A DNA stretch of 64,000 nt from VAZQ01 sp035293945 (GTDB lineage Bacteria > Pseudomonadota > Alphaproteobacteria > Rhizobiales > Xanthobacteraceae), in the NCBI GenBank assembly GCA_035293945.1, contig DATGLV010000028.1, forward strand, positions 186,001 to 250,000, read 5' to 3'. Below the pieces are notes generated by a model that was given only the letters and a program-made list of their open reading frames with translations, was not told the DNA's origin and made no database searches. This document shows positions 39,011 through 48,192 of the stretch, one piece after another (positions within the stretch are counted from its first letter, which is position 1; every line of letters begins with the position of its first letter). The translations under genes were made by a program, and so were the position numbers.

Positions 39011-40930
39011 TCAGTTTCCGATCCCCCTGCTGCGTAGGGAGGTCTCGATCTCGGTCAGGATCGCAGGATCATCGATCGTGGCCGGCACCGCCCATGGATC
39101 GCCGTCGGCGATCTTCTTCATCGTGCCGCGCAGGATCTTGCCCGAGCGCGTCTTGGGCAGCCGTGCCACCGTGATGGCCATTTTGAAGGCGGCTACCGGG
39201 CCTATCTTCTCACGCACCAAGGCGACGAGCTCGCGCTCGATCTGATCAGGCGCGCTGGCAACGCCCGACTTCATCACCACGAAACCGCACGGCACCTCGC
39301 CCTTCAATTCGTCCTTGATGCCGACGACCGCGCATTCGGCAACACCGGGATGCGCGGCAAGCACTTCCTCCACGCCGCCGGTGGAGAGCCGGTGACCCGC
39401 TACGTTGATGATGTCGTCGGTGCGACCCATTACATAGAGGTAGCCGTCCGGATCGAGGAATCCTGCATCTGCAGTTTTGTAATAGCCCGGAAAGTCGGCG
39501 AGGTAGCTTTGGCGGAAGCGTTCGTCCTGCTGCCACAATGTCGGCAAGCAACCCGGCGGCAGCGGCAGCTTGATGACGATTGATCCCATCCGGTTCGCCG
39601 GCAATGGATGCCCGCCTTCATCAATCACGTCTAGCTCATAGCCGGGCATCGGCACCGTCGGCGAGCCGTGCTTGAGCGCAAGCAAGCCCAGGCCCAGCGG
39701 ATTGCCCACGATGGCCCAGCCGGTTTCGGTCTGCCACCAGTGATCGATCACCGGGATGCGCAACAGCCTCTCGGCCCAAATCACCGTATCGGGATCGGCG
39801 CGCTCGCCGGCGAGAAACAGGGCGCGGAACTTCTTGAGATCGTACGAGCCCAAGAGCTTGCCCTGCGGATCCTCCTTCTTGATTGCCCGGAACGCGGTGG
39901 GCGCGGTGAACAAGGCGGCGACGCCGTGCTCAGAAGCCACCCGCCAGAAAGCGCCGGCATCGGGGGTGCCGACCGGCTTGCCCTCGTACAGGATCGTGGT
40001 GCAGCCGTGCAGCAGCGGCCCGTACACGATATAGCTGTGGCCGACCACCCAGCCGACATCAGACGCCGCCCAGAACGTCTCGCCCGGCTCAATTCCGTAG
40101 AGATGGCGCATCGACCACTTGAGCGCGACCATGTGGCCGCCATTGTCGCGCACCACGCCCTTGGGCCGCCCGGTCGTGCCCGACGTATACAGGATGTAGA
40201 GTGGATCGGTCGCTGCAAGCGGCACGCAGTCCCAGACCGACTTGGCAAATACGATCGCGGAATCGCGCAGCGCTGCCCAATCATGGTCGCGGCCAGGGGC
40301 AAGCTCGGCCGCAGCCTGCGGCCGCTGCAGGATCAAGCAGGCTGCAGGCTTTGAGTTGGCAAGGGCGAGCGCTTCGTCGAGCAGTGGCTTGTAGCGGACC
40401 AGACGGCCGGGCTCGAGCCCACAGCTTGCCGACAGAACGACTTTCGGTTTGGCATCATCGATGCGGCTGGCGAGCTCGCTCGCCGCGAAGCCGCCGAACA
40501 CCACCGAATGCACCGCACCGATGCGGGCGCAGGCCAGCATCGCGATCACCGCTTCCGGCACCATCGGCATGTAGAGGATGACTCGATCGCCCCGCTCCAC
40601 GCCAAAGTCGCGCAGGACGGCGGCCAACACCTGGACCTCGGTGAGCAACCGGTCGTAGGTGATGACGCGCTTCTCTCCGGCGAGCGGAGAGTCGTAGATG
40701 ATCGCCGCTTGACTGCCGCGCCCGGCTTGAACGTGTCGATCGACCGCGTTCCAGCAGGTATTGCAGACGGCGCCCACAAACCAACGCCCATAAACGCCGG
40801 CGCTGCGGTCAAACACCGCTCGTGCGGGCGCTATCCAATCGATATCGCGTGCGGCGTCGGCCCAGAAACCCTCCGGGTCGCGTCGCCAGGCCGCATAGAC
40901 CTCGTGATAACGGCTGATCTGGCTGCCCAT
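39011..40930 (-). CDS. prpE: Propionate--CoA ligase PrpE (acetyl-CoA synthetase family)
   Basis: Adenylate-forming enzyme activating propionate (possibly other short acids) to the CoA ester. Begins SRYHEVYAAWRRDPEGFWADAA; AMP-binding loop YTSGTTGRPKGVVRDNGGH; WWQTETGWAIVG; and the C-terminal catalytic lysine in RLPKTRSGKILRGTMKKIADG, a known acetylation control site in this family. 639 aa. The PrpE call is favoured over Acs by the N-terminal pattern and the VVRDNGGH loop. No methylcitrate or methylmalonyl genes are adjacent. Confidence 0.9.
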   Translation of the reverse strand: MGSQISRYHEVYAAWRRDPEGFWADAARDIDWIAPARAVFDRSAGVYGRWFVGAVCNTCWNAVDRHVQAGRGSQAAIIYDSPLAGEKRVITYDRLLTEVQVLAAVLRDFGVERGDRVILYMPMVPEAVIAMLACARIGAVHSVVFGGFAASELASRIDDAKPKVVLSASCGLEPGRLVRYKPLLDEALALANSKPAACLILQRPQAAAELAPGRDHDWAALRDSAIVFAKSVWDCVPLAATDPLYILYTSGTTGRPKGVVRDNGGHMVALKWSMRHLYGIEPGETFWAASDVGWVVGHSYIVYGPLLHGCTTILYEGKPVGTPDAGAFWRVASEHGVAALFTAPTAFRAIKKEDPQGKLLGSYDLKKFRALFLAGERADPDTVIWAERLLRIPVIDHWWQTETGWAIVGNPLGLGLLALKHGSPTVPMPGYELDVIDEGGHPLPANRMGSIVIKLPLPPGCLPTLWQQDERFRQSYLADFPGYYKTADAGFLDPDGYLYVMGRTDDIINVAGHRLSTGGVEEVLAAHPGVAECAVVGIKDELKGEVPCGFVVMKSGVASAPDQIERELVALVREKIGPVAAFKMAITVARLPKTRSGKILRGTMKKIADGDPWAVPATIDDPAILTEIETSLRSRGIGN

Positions 40931-41091
40931 TCAACGTTCCGATCCTAACCTCCGGCCGCCGGCATTCGACAATTAGTTCCTGCGCCTTTCGCCTTTGGCA
41001 AGGCGGGTGGTGGTCGGCCATGCACAATTACGACTGGCGCGGTCGGTGCGGCTGCGCTTTGATCTTGCGCAACTCTGCTCCCGCCCCGCGC

Positions 41092-41853
41092 ATGGACCTC
41101 ATCACCGATCCGCTATTCTATCCGCTCGCCGTCATCGCGGTGACAGCGCTCGGCCTTGGCAAAGGCGGGTTCGCCGGGGTTGGGGTGATCGCAACGCCGT
41201 TGCTTGCCACGATCCTGCCGCCCCTGCAGGCGGCGGCCATTCTGCTGCCCATCCTGATCGTGCAGGACACGATATCAATATGGGTCTATCGGCGCGACTG
41301 GAGCGCCTGGCATCTGAGGGTGATGTTGCCAGGGGGCATTCTCGGCATCGCAATAGCTTGGGCCCTGGCGACGCAAGTCTCCGATGCATTCGTGCGGCTC
41401 GTGGTCGGTGCCATAGGCGTGTCGTTTGCGCTCAATGCCTGGTTCGGGCGACAGACCGGGGAGGCCAGGCAGCCCAGCGTGCCGGCAGGCCTCTTCTGGG
41501 GCACTATCGCGGGCTTCACATCGACCCTGTCTCAGGCCGGGGGCCCGCCGTTCCAGGTTTATGTATTGCCGCAGCGGCTTCCCAAACTAACCCTGGTCGG
41601 CACCTATACGATCTACTTTGCGGCACTCAACTGGCTTAAGATCGGCCCCTATTTCGCGCTCGGTCAGTTCTCGGCAGCCAACCTTGCAAATTCCCTGATC
41701 CTGTTGCCCGTGGCGATTGCGGCTAATTTCCTCGGCATTTGGCTGGTGCGGCGGACGCCGACCGGGTTGTTCTATCAAATCGCATATGTGCTGGTGTTCT
41801 TGATCTCTCTGGAGCTGATCCGCAGCGGCGCCATGACGCTTCTGAAGGGCTGA
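41092..41853 (+). CDS. TauE/SafE family permease (UPF0721)
   Basis: 253-aa integral membrane protein with about eight hydrophobic helices. Characteristic pieces are GLGKGGFAGVGVIATPLLA near the N-terminus and TIAGFTSTLSQAGGPPFQVY in the second repeat, the two-fold internal symmetry of the family. Members export sulfite, sulfoacetate or related organic anions; the substrate here is unknown. ATG 41092 starts just before the first helix. Confidence 0.9.
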   Translation: MDLITDPLFYPLAVIAVTALGLGKGGFAGVGVIATPLLATILPPLQAAAILLPILIVQDTISIWVYRRDWSAWHLRVMLPGGILGIAIAWALATQVSDAFVRLVVGAIGVSFALNAWFGRQTGEARQPSVPAGLFWGTIAGFTSTLSQAGGPPFQVYVLPQRLPKLTLVGTYTIYFAALNWLKIGPYFALGQFSAANLANSLILLPVAIAANFLGIWLVRRTPTGLFYQIAYVLVFLISLELIRSGAMTLLKG

Positions 41854-42215
41854 CCGCTTTCGACAGCGATACGTCAGCGGACAACCGATGGCGGTCACCC
41901 GTTGCGGAGCCCTGCCAAACATCGCCCGGCCGCGCGGCAATGCGGATCGTTCGCGCACCGCGTTCTGCGCCAAGAACCACTTGCCCCGCACCTGCAGGCC
42001 GTCGCTGCCCACGCCTGCTATCGAGAAACTGATGGGTGCCACATTTGCTCGCCTTGAGCATGACCCCGGGGTCGAGCCAAAGGTGATCGAATTCTTGGCG
42101 CGCATCGCCGGTGAGCTGAAGCGGCCACAGAATCAAGCCCTGTGGACTACAAAAACCCTCTCGCGCCCTGAAAGAGGCGCCGGCGCGGGCAGCCGCTTAC
42201 AAGGAGATCGAGTGT
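41854..42215. other. Intergenic region after the TauE/SafE gene
   Basis: 362 bases between convergent genes. Long open frames cross it on both strands (for example plus 41888-42283), but they overlap real genes antisense and resemble no family. No terminator hairpin with a U-run, repeat or RNA gene was recognised. Confidence 0.4.
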
Positions 42216-42395
42216 CTAATGGACGCACGTGTCCTGTTGGAGCCGCACGATCTCGTCCTTCACTTGCAGCTTGCGGCGCTTGAGCTCGGCGATTTTCAGA
42301 TTATCGGTCGCCGGATGCGTCTGAGCTTCGAAGATTTCCTGTTCCAGCGCCTGATGCCGTCGCTCGAGCTCCGCAAGATGCGTTTGCATGGACAT
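42216..42395 (-). CDS. DUF465 (YdcH-like) small coiled-coil protein
   Basis: A 59-aa protein starting MSMQTHLAELERRHQALEQE, with the family core LKRRKLQVKDEI near the C-terminus. The ATG at 42395 is preceded by GAGGAG at good distance. DUF465 proteins are short helical hairpins of unknown function, frequent in alphaproteobacteria. A second, divergent DUF465 gene begins 221 bases away at 42617. Confidence 0.88.
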   Translation of the reverse strand: MSMQTHLAELERRHQALEQEIFEAQTHPATDNLKIAELKRRKLQVKDEIVRLQQDTCVH

Positions 42396-42616
42396 GCGAG
42401 ATTTCTCCTCATGCCGATAGCCTGACTCGCGAAGTCTACATCAGTTGAGGCGCAAGTCGACCCCTGGCTGGGATTGTGCATCGCAGCAAAAAAGGCTTGC
42501 TTACTGCAGCCATACTGCAGCCCTATCAAGCTTGAACCCGGGCCGCCGAAGCGGGATAATCCGGCTTCGGGCGCTGGCGGGGGAGTGGCTGGCTTGCCCG
42601 CAAACCAGCGGTGGCA

Positions 42617-42823
42617 ATGACCCAAGAGGAAGAACGCGACTTGCGGGAGCAATTGGCGCGCCTGCAGGAGGAGCATCGCGACCTCGACGCCGCTATCGCC
42701 GCCCTGCAGGACGCACCGGGATCGGACGTGCTGCAGATTCAACGGCTCAAGAAGCGGAAGCTTTACTTGCGGGATCGCATTTCCTTCATCGAGGACCAGC
42801 TCACCCCCGACATCATTGCTTGA
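42617..42823 (+). CDS. DUF465 (YdcH-like) small coiled-coil protein, second copy
   Basis: A 68-aa protein: MTQEEERDLREQLARLQEEH at the start, then LQIQRLKKRKLYLRDRISFI, the DUF465 core. Start ATG 42617 (a GTG at 42611 is possible). It differs clearly from the neighbouring minus-strand copy, so this is an old paralogous pair rather than a recent duplication. Function unknown. Confidence 0.87.
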   Translation: MTQEEERDLREQLARLQEEHRDLDAAIAALQDAPGSDVLQIQRLKKRKLYLRDRISFIEDQLTPDIIA

Positions 42824-42900
42824 ATTACTTGAATTGCCTGACCGGTGCCGAATCCTCAAGGCGCGGTGACAGGTCGCACAATTGCGCTGCGGGTCTGCGG

Positions 42901-43875
42901 TCACTCCGGCTCGATGCCCGCCCGATGGATGACGTCCGTCCATCGCTTGGTCTCGGCTTTGACGAATCTCGCCATGTCCGAAGGCGTGCCGCCGGCCGGG
43001 AGCAGGTTGAGCTTCTCGAACTGCTTCTTGGTCTCGGGCTCGGCGATGATCTCATTCACAGCCTGATTGAGCTTGGCGGCAATGGCTGCCGGTGTCTTGG
43101 GCGGGGCACTCAGCGCGTTCCAGGTATCGGAAACGAAGTTAGGCACGCCGGCCTCGATCATGGTCGGAATGTCCGGCAGGGATTCGAGCCGCTTGTCGGT
43201 GGCGATCGCGAGAATTCTGGCGTTACCGCTCTCATGCAGCTTCACCGCAGACGACAGCTCCATGAAGATGAAGTCGATCTGGCCAGCGAGAAGATCATTG
43301 AGCGCAGGCGCGGTGCCCTTGTAGGGGACGTGCACCATCCTGGTGCCGGTCAACGACATGAACAGCTCGGTCGTCAGATGCGAGGTCGTGCCGATGCCCT
43401 GCGAACCGTAATTGAGACGGCCTGGATTGGCCTTGGCATAAGCGATGAACTCAGCCGCGGTCTTGGCAGGAAAATCCTTCCGCACCAGCAGGACATTGGG
43501 GAAACGCGACATGATCACCACGGGCTCGAAGGCGGTGGGATCAAAGCTCAGCTTCTTGTAGAGCGCCATGTTGGTGGTCAGCGGCGCCGGCTGCGATGAC
43601 ATCAAGGTGTAGCCGTCCGGGGCTGCTGCGAAGACCGTAGAAGCCGCGACGTTGCCACCCGCGCCGCCCTGGTTCTCGACCACGAACGGCTGTCCCAAGC
43701 GGCGCTGCAGCTTGTCGGCAAAAATCCGCGTCACGCTGTCGACGCCGCCGCCTGCCGGCACCGTCACCACGACCCTGACGCTGTGGCTCGGATAGTTGGC
43801 AGCCGGGTCGGTCTGCGCTGCAAGCGGGGGCGCCAGCAAAGCGCCAGCGGCCGCAAGGACCAATGCTGCTCTCAT
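42901..43875 (-). CDS. Bug-family tripartite tricarboxylate transporter substrate-binding protein
   Basis: Periplasmic solute receptor of 324 aa. Signal peptide about residues 1-21 (AAGALLAPPLAAQ). Bug/TctC hallmarks: VRVVVTVPAGGGVDSVTRIFAD, FVVENQGGAGGNVAA, YGSQGIGTTSHLTTELF and VPYKGTAPALNDLLAGQIDF. ATG 43875 has a strong AGGAGGA. No TctA or TctB membrane subunit is nearby, so it is an orphan receptor, as is common for this expanded family. Ligands are usually carboxylates; the one here is unknown. Confidence 0.93.
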   Translation of the reverse strand: MRAALVLAAAGALLAPPLAAQTDPAANYPSHSVRVVVTVPAGGGVDSVTRIFADKLQRRLGQPFVVENQGGAGGNVAASTVFAAAPDGYTLMSSQPAPLTTNMALYKKLSFDPTAFEPVVIMSRFPNVLLVRKDFPAKTAAEFIAYAKANPGRLNYGSQGIGTTSHLTTELFMSLTGTRMVHVPYKGTAPALNDLLAGQIDFIFMELSSAVKLHESGNARILAIATDKRLESLPDIPTMIEAGVPNFVSDTWNALSAPPKTPAAIAAKLNQAVNEIIAEPETKKQFEKLNLLPAGGTPSDMARFVKAETKRWTDVIHRAGIEPE

Positions 43876-44009
43876 TTGTTCCTCCTGGCTTGGAAGCCGC
43901 TCCTTGCCGGTACGATAGCGCTTCTGGCGGCCGTAGGCGAATGAGGCGAATTCACCTGTGCTTCAGCGGAGGACACAGGGCGTCGACTGCAGGCGGAAGC
44001 CCCCGGCAC

Positions 44010-44690
44010 TCAGGTGCCGCGACGGCTGGTCTTGCGTGCGTACATAGCCCGATCCGCCCGCTCGAGCGCCCCGGCAACCGTATCCAAGGGCAAGAGCGTC
44101 GTGCCGCCCGCCGAGGCGCCGACCGAAAGCTGCACATTCTCGTGCGTCGCGGTCGTGCGGCTTATGGCTGCCTCCAAGGATCGGGCTTTCATCTCCGCGT
44201 CCGCCGCATCAAGATTCCACAGCAGCATGACGAACTCGTCGCCACCGAGCCGCGCCACCAGATCGGAGGCGCGCACATGGCGCGCAAGCACCATGGCGAC
44301 GGCCTTGAGCACCGCGTCCCCGGCGGCGTGGCCATAGCAATCGTTGATTGATTTGAATTCGTCGAGGTCGACATAGATCAGCGCGGCGCTGGTGCCATGG
44401 CGCTTTACATAGGCGAGTGCTCGCTTCAATTCGCGCTCCAGGCCGCGGCGGTTGACCAGATCGGTGAGTGGATCAATCTCGGCGCGCAATTCCAGCCCAG
44501 CCATGCGGCAGCGGGCCGTGGCAAGCTCGAGCTCGAGGCGGGCCACTTCCTCGGCGAGGCGCATCGCGACCGAGCGCTGCGGCCTCCCGGGGCCGGTCGT
44601 GGAGGCAGCCGGTTGGCGCTTTCCCCGCGACGGCGCCCTGGGCGCGTGGGGCTTGGCCTGCGAAGTCTTCACCGCCTGCCGTTTCGGCAT
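44010..44690 (-). CDS. Diguanylate cyclase (GGDEF domain)
   Basis: 226-aa cytoplasmic protein: a basic N-terminal tail (about 1-40), a short coiled coil (about 41-70), then a GGDEF domain. The active site is intact (VARLGGDEFVMLLWN). The RxxD product-inhibition site (RASD) stands five residues before the motif, so feedback control by c-di-GMP is likely. No sensor domain or membrane helix is visible. ATG 44690 follows AGGGA. It is the opposite activity to the EAL protein at 31 kb. Confidence 0.93.
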   Translation of the reverse strand: MPKRQAVKTSQAKPHAPRAPSRGKRQPAASTTGPGRPQRSVAMRLAEEVARLELELATARCRMAGLELRAEIDPLTDLVNRRGLERELKRALAYVKRHGTSAALIYVDLDEFKSINDCYGHAAGDAVLKAVAMVLARHVRASDLVARLGGDEFVMLLWNLDAADAEMKARSLEAAISRTTATHENVQLSVGASAGGTTLLPLDTVAGALERADRAMYARKTSRRGT

Positions 44691-44944
44691 CGGTCCCTGC
44701 CCTTTTGCGAATCGCCGCGCGACGCAAACATATCCGGCGCTCGCCGTGGGTCAATTTTACCGCCGTGCGATGAGCTCGGGATGGCACGCAGGCCTGCCCC
44801 AGATAGGTGCTCCCGCCGCCAATTCCTCCACCCTCGGTAGACACTTGGATGGGTTTCTGCTACACGCCTTCGCCAAAGGCGGCCGCATCCGGCAATGCGC
44901 TGACGGCCGCGTTATCAGCATCCACCACCTCCGGAGAAGAACGC

Positions 44945-45205
44945 GTGCAAATTCTCGTCCGTGACAACAATGTCGATCAAGCCCTCAAAGTCCTGAAGAA
45001 GAAGATGCAGCGCGAGGGCATTTTCCGTGAAATGAAGTTGCGCGGACACTACGAGAAGCCCTCAGAGAAAAAGGCGCGTGAGAAGGCCGAAGCAGTGCGG
45101 CGCGCCCGTAAGCTCGCCCGCAAGCGGGCACAGCGCGAGGGCTTGGTGCCCATGAAGCCCAAGCCGGTCACCGCCGGCCCGGCCAGAGGTCCACGCCGCG
45201 GCTGA
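44945..45205 (+). CDS. rpsU: 30S ribosomal protein S21
   Basis: Small-subunit protein of 86 aa: VQILVRDNNVDQALKVLKKK at the start, then REGIFREMKLRGHYEKPSEK and a long basic tail. The C-terminal extension (KPKPVTAGPARGPRRG) is typical of alphaproteobacterial S21. Start GTG 44945 with GGAGAAG upstream; the frame continues upstream with no family sequence. Convergent with the hydrolase gene, 5 bases between the stop codons. Confidence 0.94.
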   Translation: MQILVRDNNVDQALKVLKKKMQREGIFREMKLRGHYEKPSEKKAREKAEAVRRARKLARKRAQREGLVPMKPKPVTAGPARGPRRG

Positions 45206-45210
45206 CGCAG

Positions 45211-46011
45211 TTACTCCAAACGTTCGCTCAGGAACGCCTTGACGACGGCCTGCGCGCCGAACCGGTCCAGGTCTTCGTGCTCGCCATCCGGAAAGCGCAC
45301 CAAGCGCTTGGGGTCGTGGGCGAGCGCAAATAGCCTTTCGCCGTACTCGATCGGGATGATCGTGTCGCGCGCTCCGTGCAAAACGAGAAGTGGGGCCGCA
45401 ACCCGAGCGATCTGCCGGTCGGAGCGAAACTGGTCTTTCATCAGCCAGTGCACCGGCGCGAACGGATAGCGCCGCGCCGCGACGTCGACCGCGGCCGTGA
45501 ACGGTGCCTCGAGCACCAGCCAACCGATAGGGCGCTCGACCGCAAGGGACACCGCCACACCCGTGCCGAGTGATTCACCCCAAACCACGATGCGTGAGCC
45601 CGCATAGCGGGTCGCCGCAAAGGCATACAGGGTCTCGGCGTCTATGTGCAGACCGGATTCGGTCGGGGAGCCGCTCGACCCACCGAAGCCGCGATAGTCG
45701 ACGGCGACAAGGCCGGTGCCGTCGGCAGTGAGCGTCCGGAAGCGTGCGACCCGATGGCTCAAGTTGCCGCCGTTGCCGTGGAGATAGAGCACGACCGGCC
45801 GATCGCCGCGCGGCGGGATATGCCAGGCGACCAGCCTTTCGCCGTCCGGTGTATCGAGACGGACATCCTCGGCCGAAAGCCCCAACGCCGCCGGCGGCAA
45901 TCGCGCACGGTCGGGAAAGTACATGAGATTTCGTTGCACGAGATACAGCAGCGCAACGAACGCGAGATACCCGATCGCGAGACCAACCAGCGTCCACTTG
46001 ATCAGCGCCAT
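45211..46011 (-). CDS. Alpha/beta hydrolase (ABHD13/Bem46-like), membrane-anchored
   Basis: 266 aa with an N-terminal membrane helix (about residues 5-25). Oxyanion region YLHGNGGNLSHR, nucleophile Ser in WGESLGTGVAVSLA, Asp in HGARDTIIP and His in GEHEDLDRF complete the catalytic triad. Family members are serine hydrolases of unknown substrate, often lipid-related. ATG 46011 is preferred to GTG 46020. Confidence 0.9.
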   Translation of the reverse strand: MALIKWTLVGLAIGYLAFVALLYLVQRNLMYFPDRARLPPAALGLSAEDVRLDTPDGERLVAWHIPPRGDRPVVLYLHGNGGNLSHRVARFRTLTADGTGLVAVDYRGFGGSSGSPTESGLHIDAETLYAFAATRYAGSRIVVWGESLGTGVAVSLAVERPIGWLVLEAPFTAAVDVAARRYPFAPVHWLMKDQFRSDRQIARVAAPLLVLHGARDTIIPIEYGERLFALAHDPKRLVRFPDGEHEDLDRFGAQAVVKAFLSERLE

Positions 46012-46195
46012 GACGGGCACGTAGCACGACCGTTTGACAAGGGCTCCGATCTGCGAGCCCGCTATGGCGCCGCCGATTTTGGCGGTGCGAAGACGCGAGG
46101 AGCTGCCGCGGCTCTCAGCGCAATTCCCAGAAAATAACCCGCTGAGCGGAGACGGATGCCGGTTTTCGCAAAGAACAATGCGCGGGCGGAAGACC

Positions 46196-47590
46196 CTACA
46201 GAGCCTTGACGATCTGCTCGGTCATCTTCTTCGCGTCGCCGAAGAGCATCATGGTGTTGTCGCGATAAAACAGGGTGTTGTCGATGCCTGCGTAACCGGA
46301 GGAGAGCGAGCGCTTCGAGAACATGACGGTGCCGGCCTTCCACACTTCCAGCACCGGCATCCCGAAGATCGGCGATTTAGGATCCTCCTTGGCGGACGGA
46401 TTGGTCACGTCATTGGCGCCGATCACGAAGGCGACGTCGGCCTGGGCGAATTCCGAGTTTATGTCCTCGAGCTCGAATACCTCGTCGTAGGGAACATTGG
46501 CCTCCGCCAGGAGCACATTCATATGACCCGGCATGCGTCCGGCCACGGGGTGGATCGCGTATTTGATCTCGACGCCTTCCGCCTTGAGCTTGTCAGCCAT
46601 CTCGCGCAGCGCGTGCTGGGCTTGCGCCACCGCCATTCCGTAGCCCGGCACGATGATCACCTTGCTGGCGTTCTTCATGATGAACGCCGCATCGTCGGCC
46701 GAGCCCTGTTTCACCGGACGCTGCTCGGCGCCGCCTGCAGGCCCCGCCACCTCGCCGCCGAAGCCGCCGAGTATCACCGAGATGAACGCGCGGTTCATGC
46801 CCTTGCACATGATGTAGGAGAGGATCGCGCCCGAGGAGCCGACCAGCGCGCCGGTGATGATCAGCGCGGAATTTCCCAGCGTGAAGCCGATGCCGGCGGC
46901 CGCCCATCCCGAGTAGGAGTTCAGCATCGAGATCACGACCGGCATGTCGGCGCCGCCGATCGGAATGATGAGCAAGCCGCCGATGGCGAATGAGGCCAGC
47001 GTCAGCGCCCAGAAGACCAGATGGCTCTGGCCGCCGACGAAAAGAACAATCAGCGCAACCAGCAACAAAGCGAGCGCGATATTGATGACATGACGCGCCG
47101 GCAGCAGGATCGGCGCGCCACTCATCCGCCCAGACAGCTTCAGAAAGGCGATGACCGAGCCCGTAAAAGTGATGGCCCCGATGGCGACGCCGAGCGACAT
47201 CTCGATGAGGCTCTGGGTGTGAATCGCACCGACGCTGCCGATATCGAACGCGCCCGGCGCATAGAGCGCGCCCGCCGCCACCAGAACCGCCGCCATGCCG
47301 ACCAGCGAGTGGAACGCGGCAACCAGTTCGGGCATCGACGTCATCGGTACCCGGCGCGCGATCACGGCGCCGATGCCGCCACCGATAGCCATCCCGAGCA
47401 CGACCAGCACCCAGGCTGCGGCGCTCGCTGGTGGGTGCGAGGCGAGCGTCGTTAGAATTGCGATGGCCATTCCGGCCATGCCGAACAGGTTGCCGCGGCG
47501 GCTCGATTCGGGGCTCGAAAGTCCGCGCAGGGCCAGGATGAAGAACGCGCCCGCGAGCAGATAAAGCAGCGCGACCAGATTTGCGTTCAC
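46196..47590 (-). CDS. pntB: NAD(P) transhydrogenase subunit beta
   Basis: Proton-translocating transhydrogenase subunit carrying part of the membrane domain (about nine helices, residues 1-260) and the NADP(H)-binding domain III (about 290-464). Visible: GYGMAVAQAQHALREMAD, HPVAGRMPGHMNVLLAEANV, VIGANDVTNPSAKEDPKSPI and the C-terminal SLSSGYAGIDN. 464 aa. Lies 12 bases after pntAB. The complex uses the proton gradient to make NADPH from NADH. Confidence 0.97.
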   Translation of the reverse strand: MNANLVALLYLLAGAFFILALRGLSSPESSRRGNLFGMAGMAIAILTTLASHPPASAAAWVLVVLGMAIGGGIGAVIARRVPMTSMPELVAAFHSLVGMAAVLVAAGALYAPGAFDIGSVGAIHTQSLIEMSLGVAIGAITFTGSVIAFLKLSGRMSGAPILLPARHVINIALALLLVALIVLFVGGQSHLVFWALTLASFAIGGLLIIPIGGADMPVVISMLNSYSGWAAAGIGFTLGNSALIITGALVGSSGAILSYIMCKGMNRAFISVILGGFGGEVAGPAGGAEQRPVKQGSADDAAFIMKNASKVIIVPGYGMAVAQAQHALREMADKLKAEGVEIKYAIHPVAGRMPGHMNVLLAEANVPYDEVFELEDINSEFAQADVAFVIGANDVTNPSAKEDPKSPIFGMPVLEVWKAGTVMFSKRSLSSGYAGIDNTLFYRDNTMMLFGDAKKMTEQIVKAL

Positions 47591-47602
47591 GACGGCGCGC
47601 TC

Positions 47603-48025
47603 CTACTTTTTCTTCTGGTACATCGCCAGCATGCGCTGGGTGACCAGGAAGCCGCCGAAAATGTTGACCGAGGCGAACACCAGCGCGACGAAGCCCAGGA
47701 TACGTGCCCAGATCGGCCCGGAATCTTCTCCTACCAGATCGACCCCGACCGCCAGCAGCGCGCCCACCACGATCACCGAGGAGATGGCGTTGGTGACCGA
47801 CATCAGCGGCGTGTGCAGCGCCGGCGTCACCGACCACACGACGAAATAGCCGACGAATACCGCCAGCACGAAGATCGATAGACGGAAGACGAAAGGATCA
47901 ACCGCGCCCCCGCTCGCCGTCTGCGCGCCGGCTCCGCCAGCAGCCGCGATGATATCGAGCTGGGCCAGAACGACATCGTTGGTTCCGGCGCCCGCGAGCG
48001 CCGTCGGCGAGAGCAACGTCAGCAT
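47603..48025 (-). CDS. pntAB: NAD(P) transhydrogenase subunit alpha part 2 (membrane domain)
   Basis: 140-aa membrane protein with four helices: VDPFVFRLSIFVLAVFVGYF, TPLMSVTNAISSVIVVGALL, GFVALVFASVNIFGGFLV and a hydrophobic N-terminus. In this lineage the alpha subunit is split into a soluble part and this membrane part. ATG 48025 has GAGGAG upstream. Located 168 bases after pntAA and 12 before pntB. Confidence 0.95.
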   Translation of the reverse strand: MLTLLSPTALAGAGTNDVVLAQLDIIAAAGGAGAQTASGGAVDPFVFRLSIFVLAVFVGYFVVWSVTPALHTPLMSVTNAISSVIVVGALLAVGVDLVGEDSGPIWARILGFVALVFASVNIFGGFLVTQRMLAMYQKKK

Positions 48026-48192
48026 GATCAATTCTCCTCGGTCGGGAGCATCATTCTCGGGAAGCTCACATGGCCGAGAAAATCACGGCCAAGAGAACCG
48101 CGTCAAAACCCAGTCGCATCCGTCAAGTCTCGCCCCCTCGAGGCACCCCGCACCAACCCACCGCGCGCGCGACCCTCACAATGCGGCAGCCT

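Noticed and set aside
41888..42283. Open frame downstream of the TauE/SafE gene as a possible small gene
   Set aside because: It runs antisense through the well-supported DUF465 gene, has no ribosome-binding site and shows no family-like sequence.
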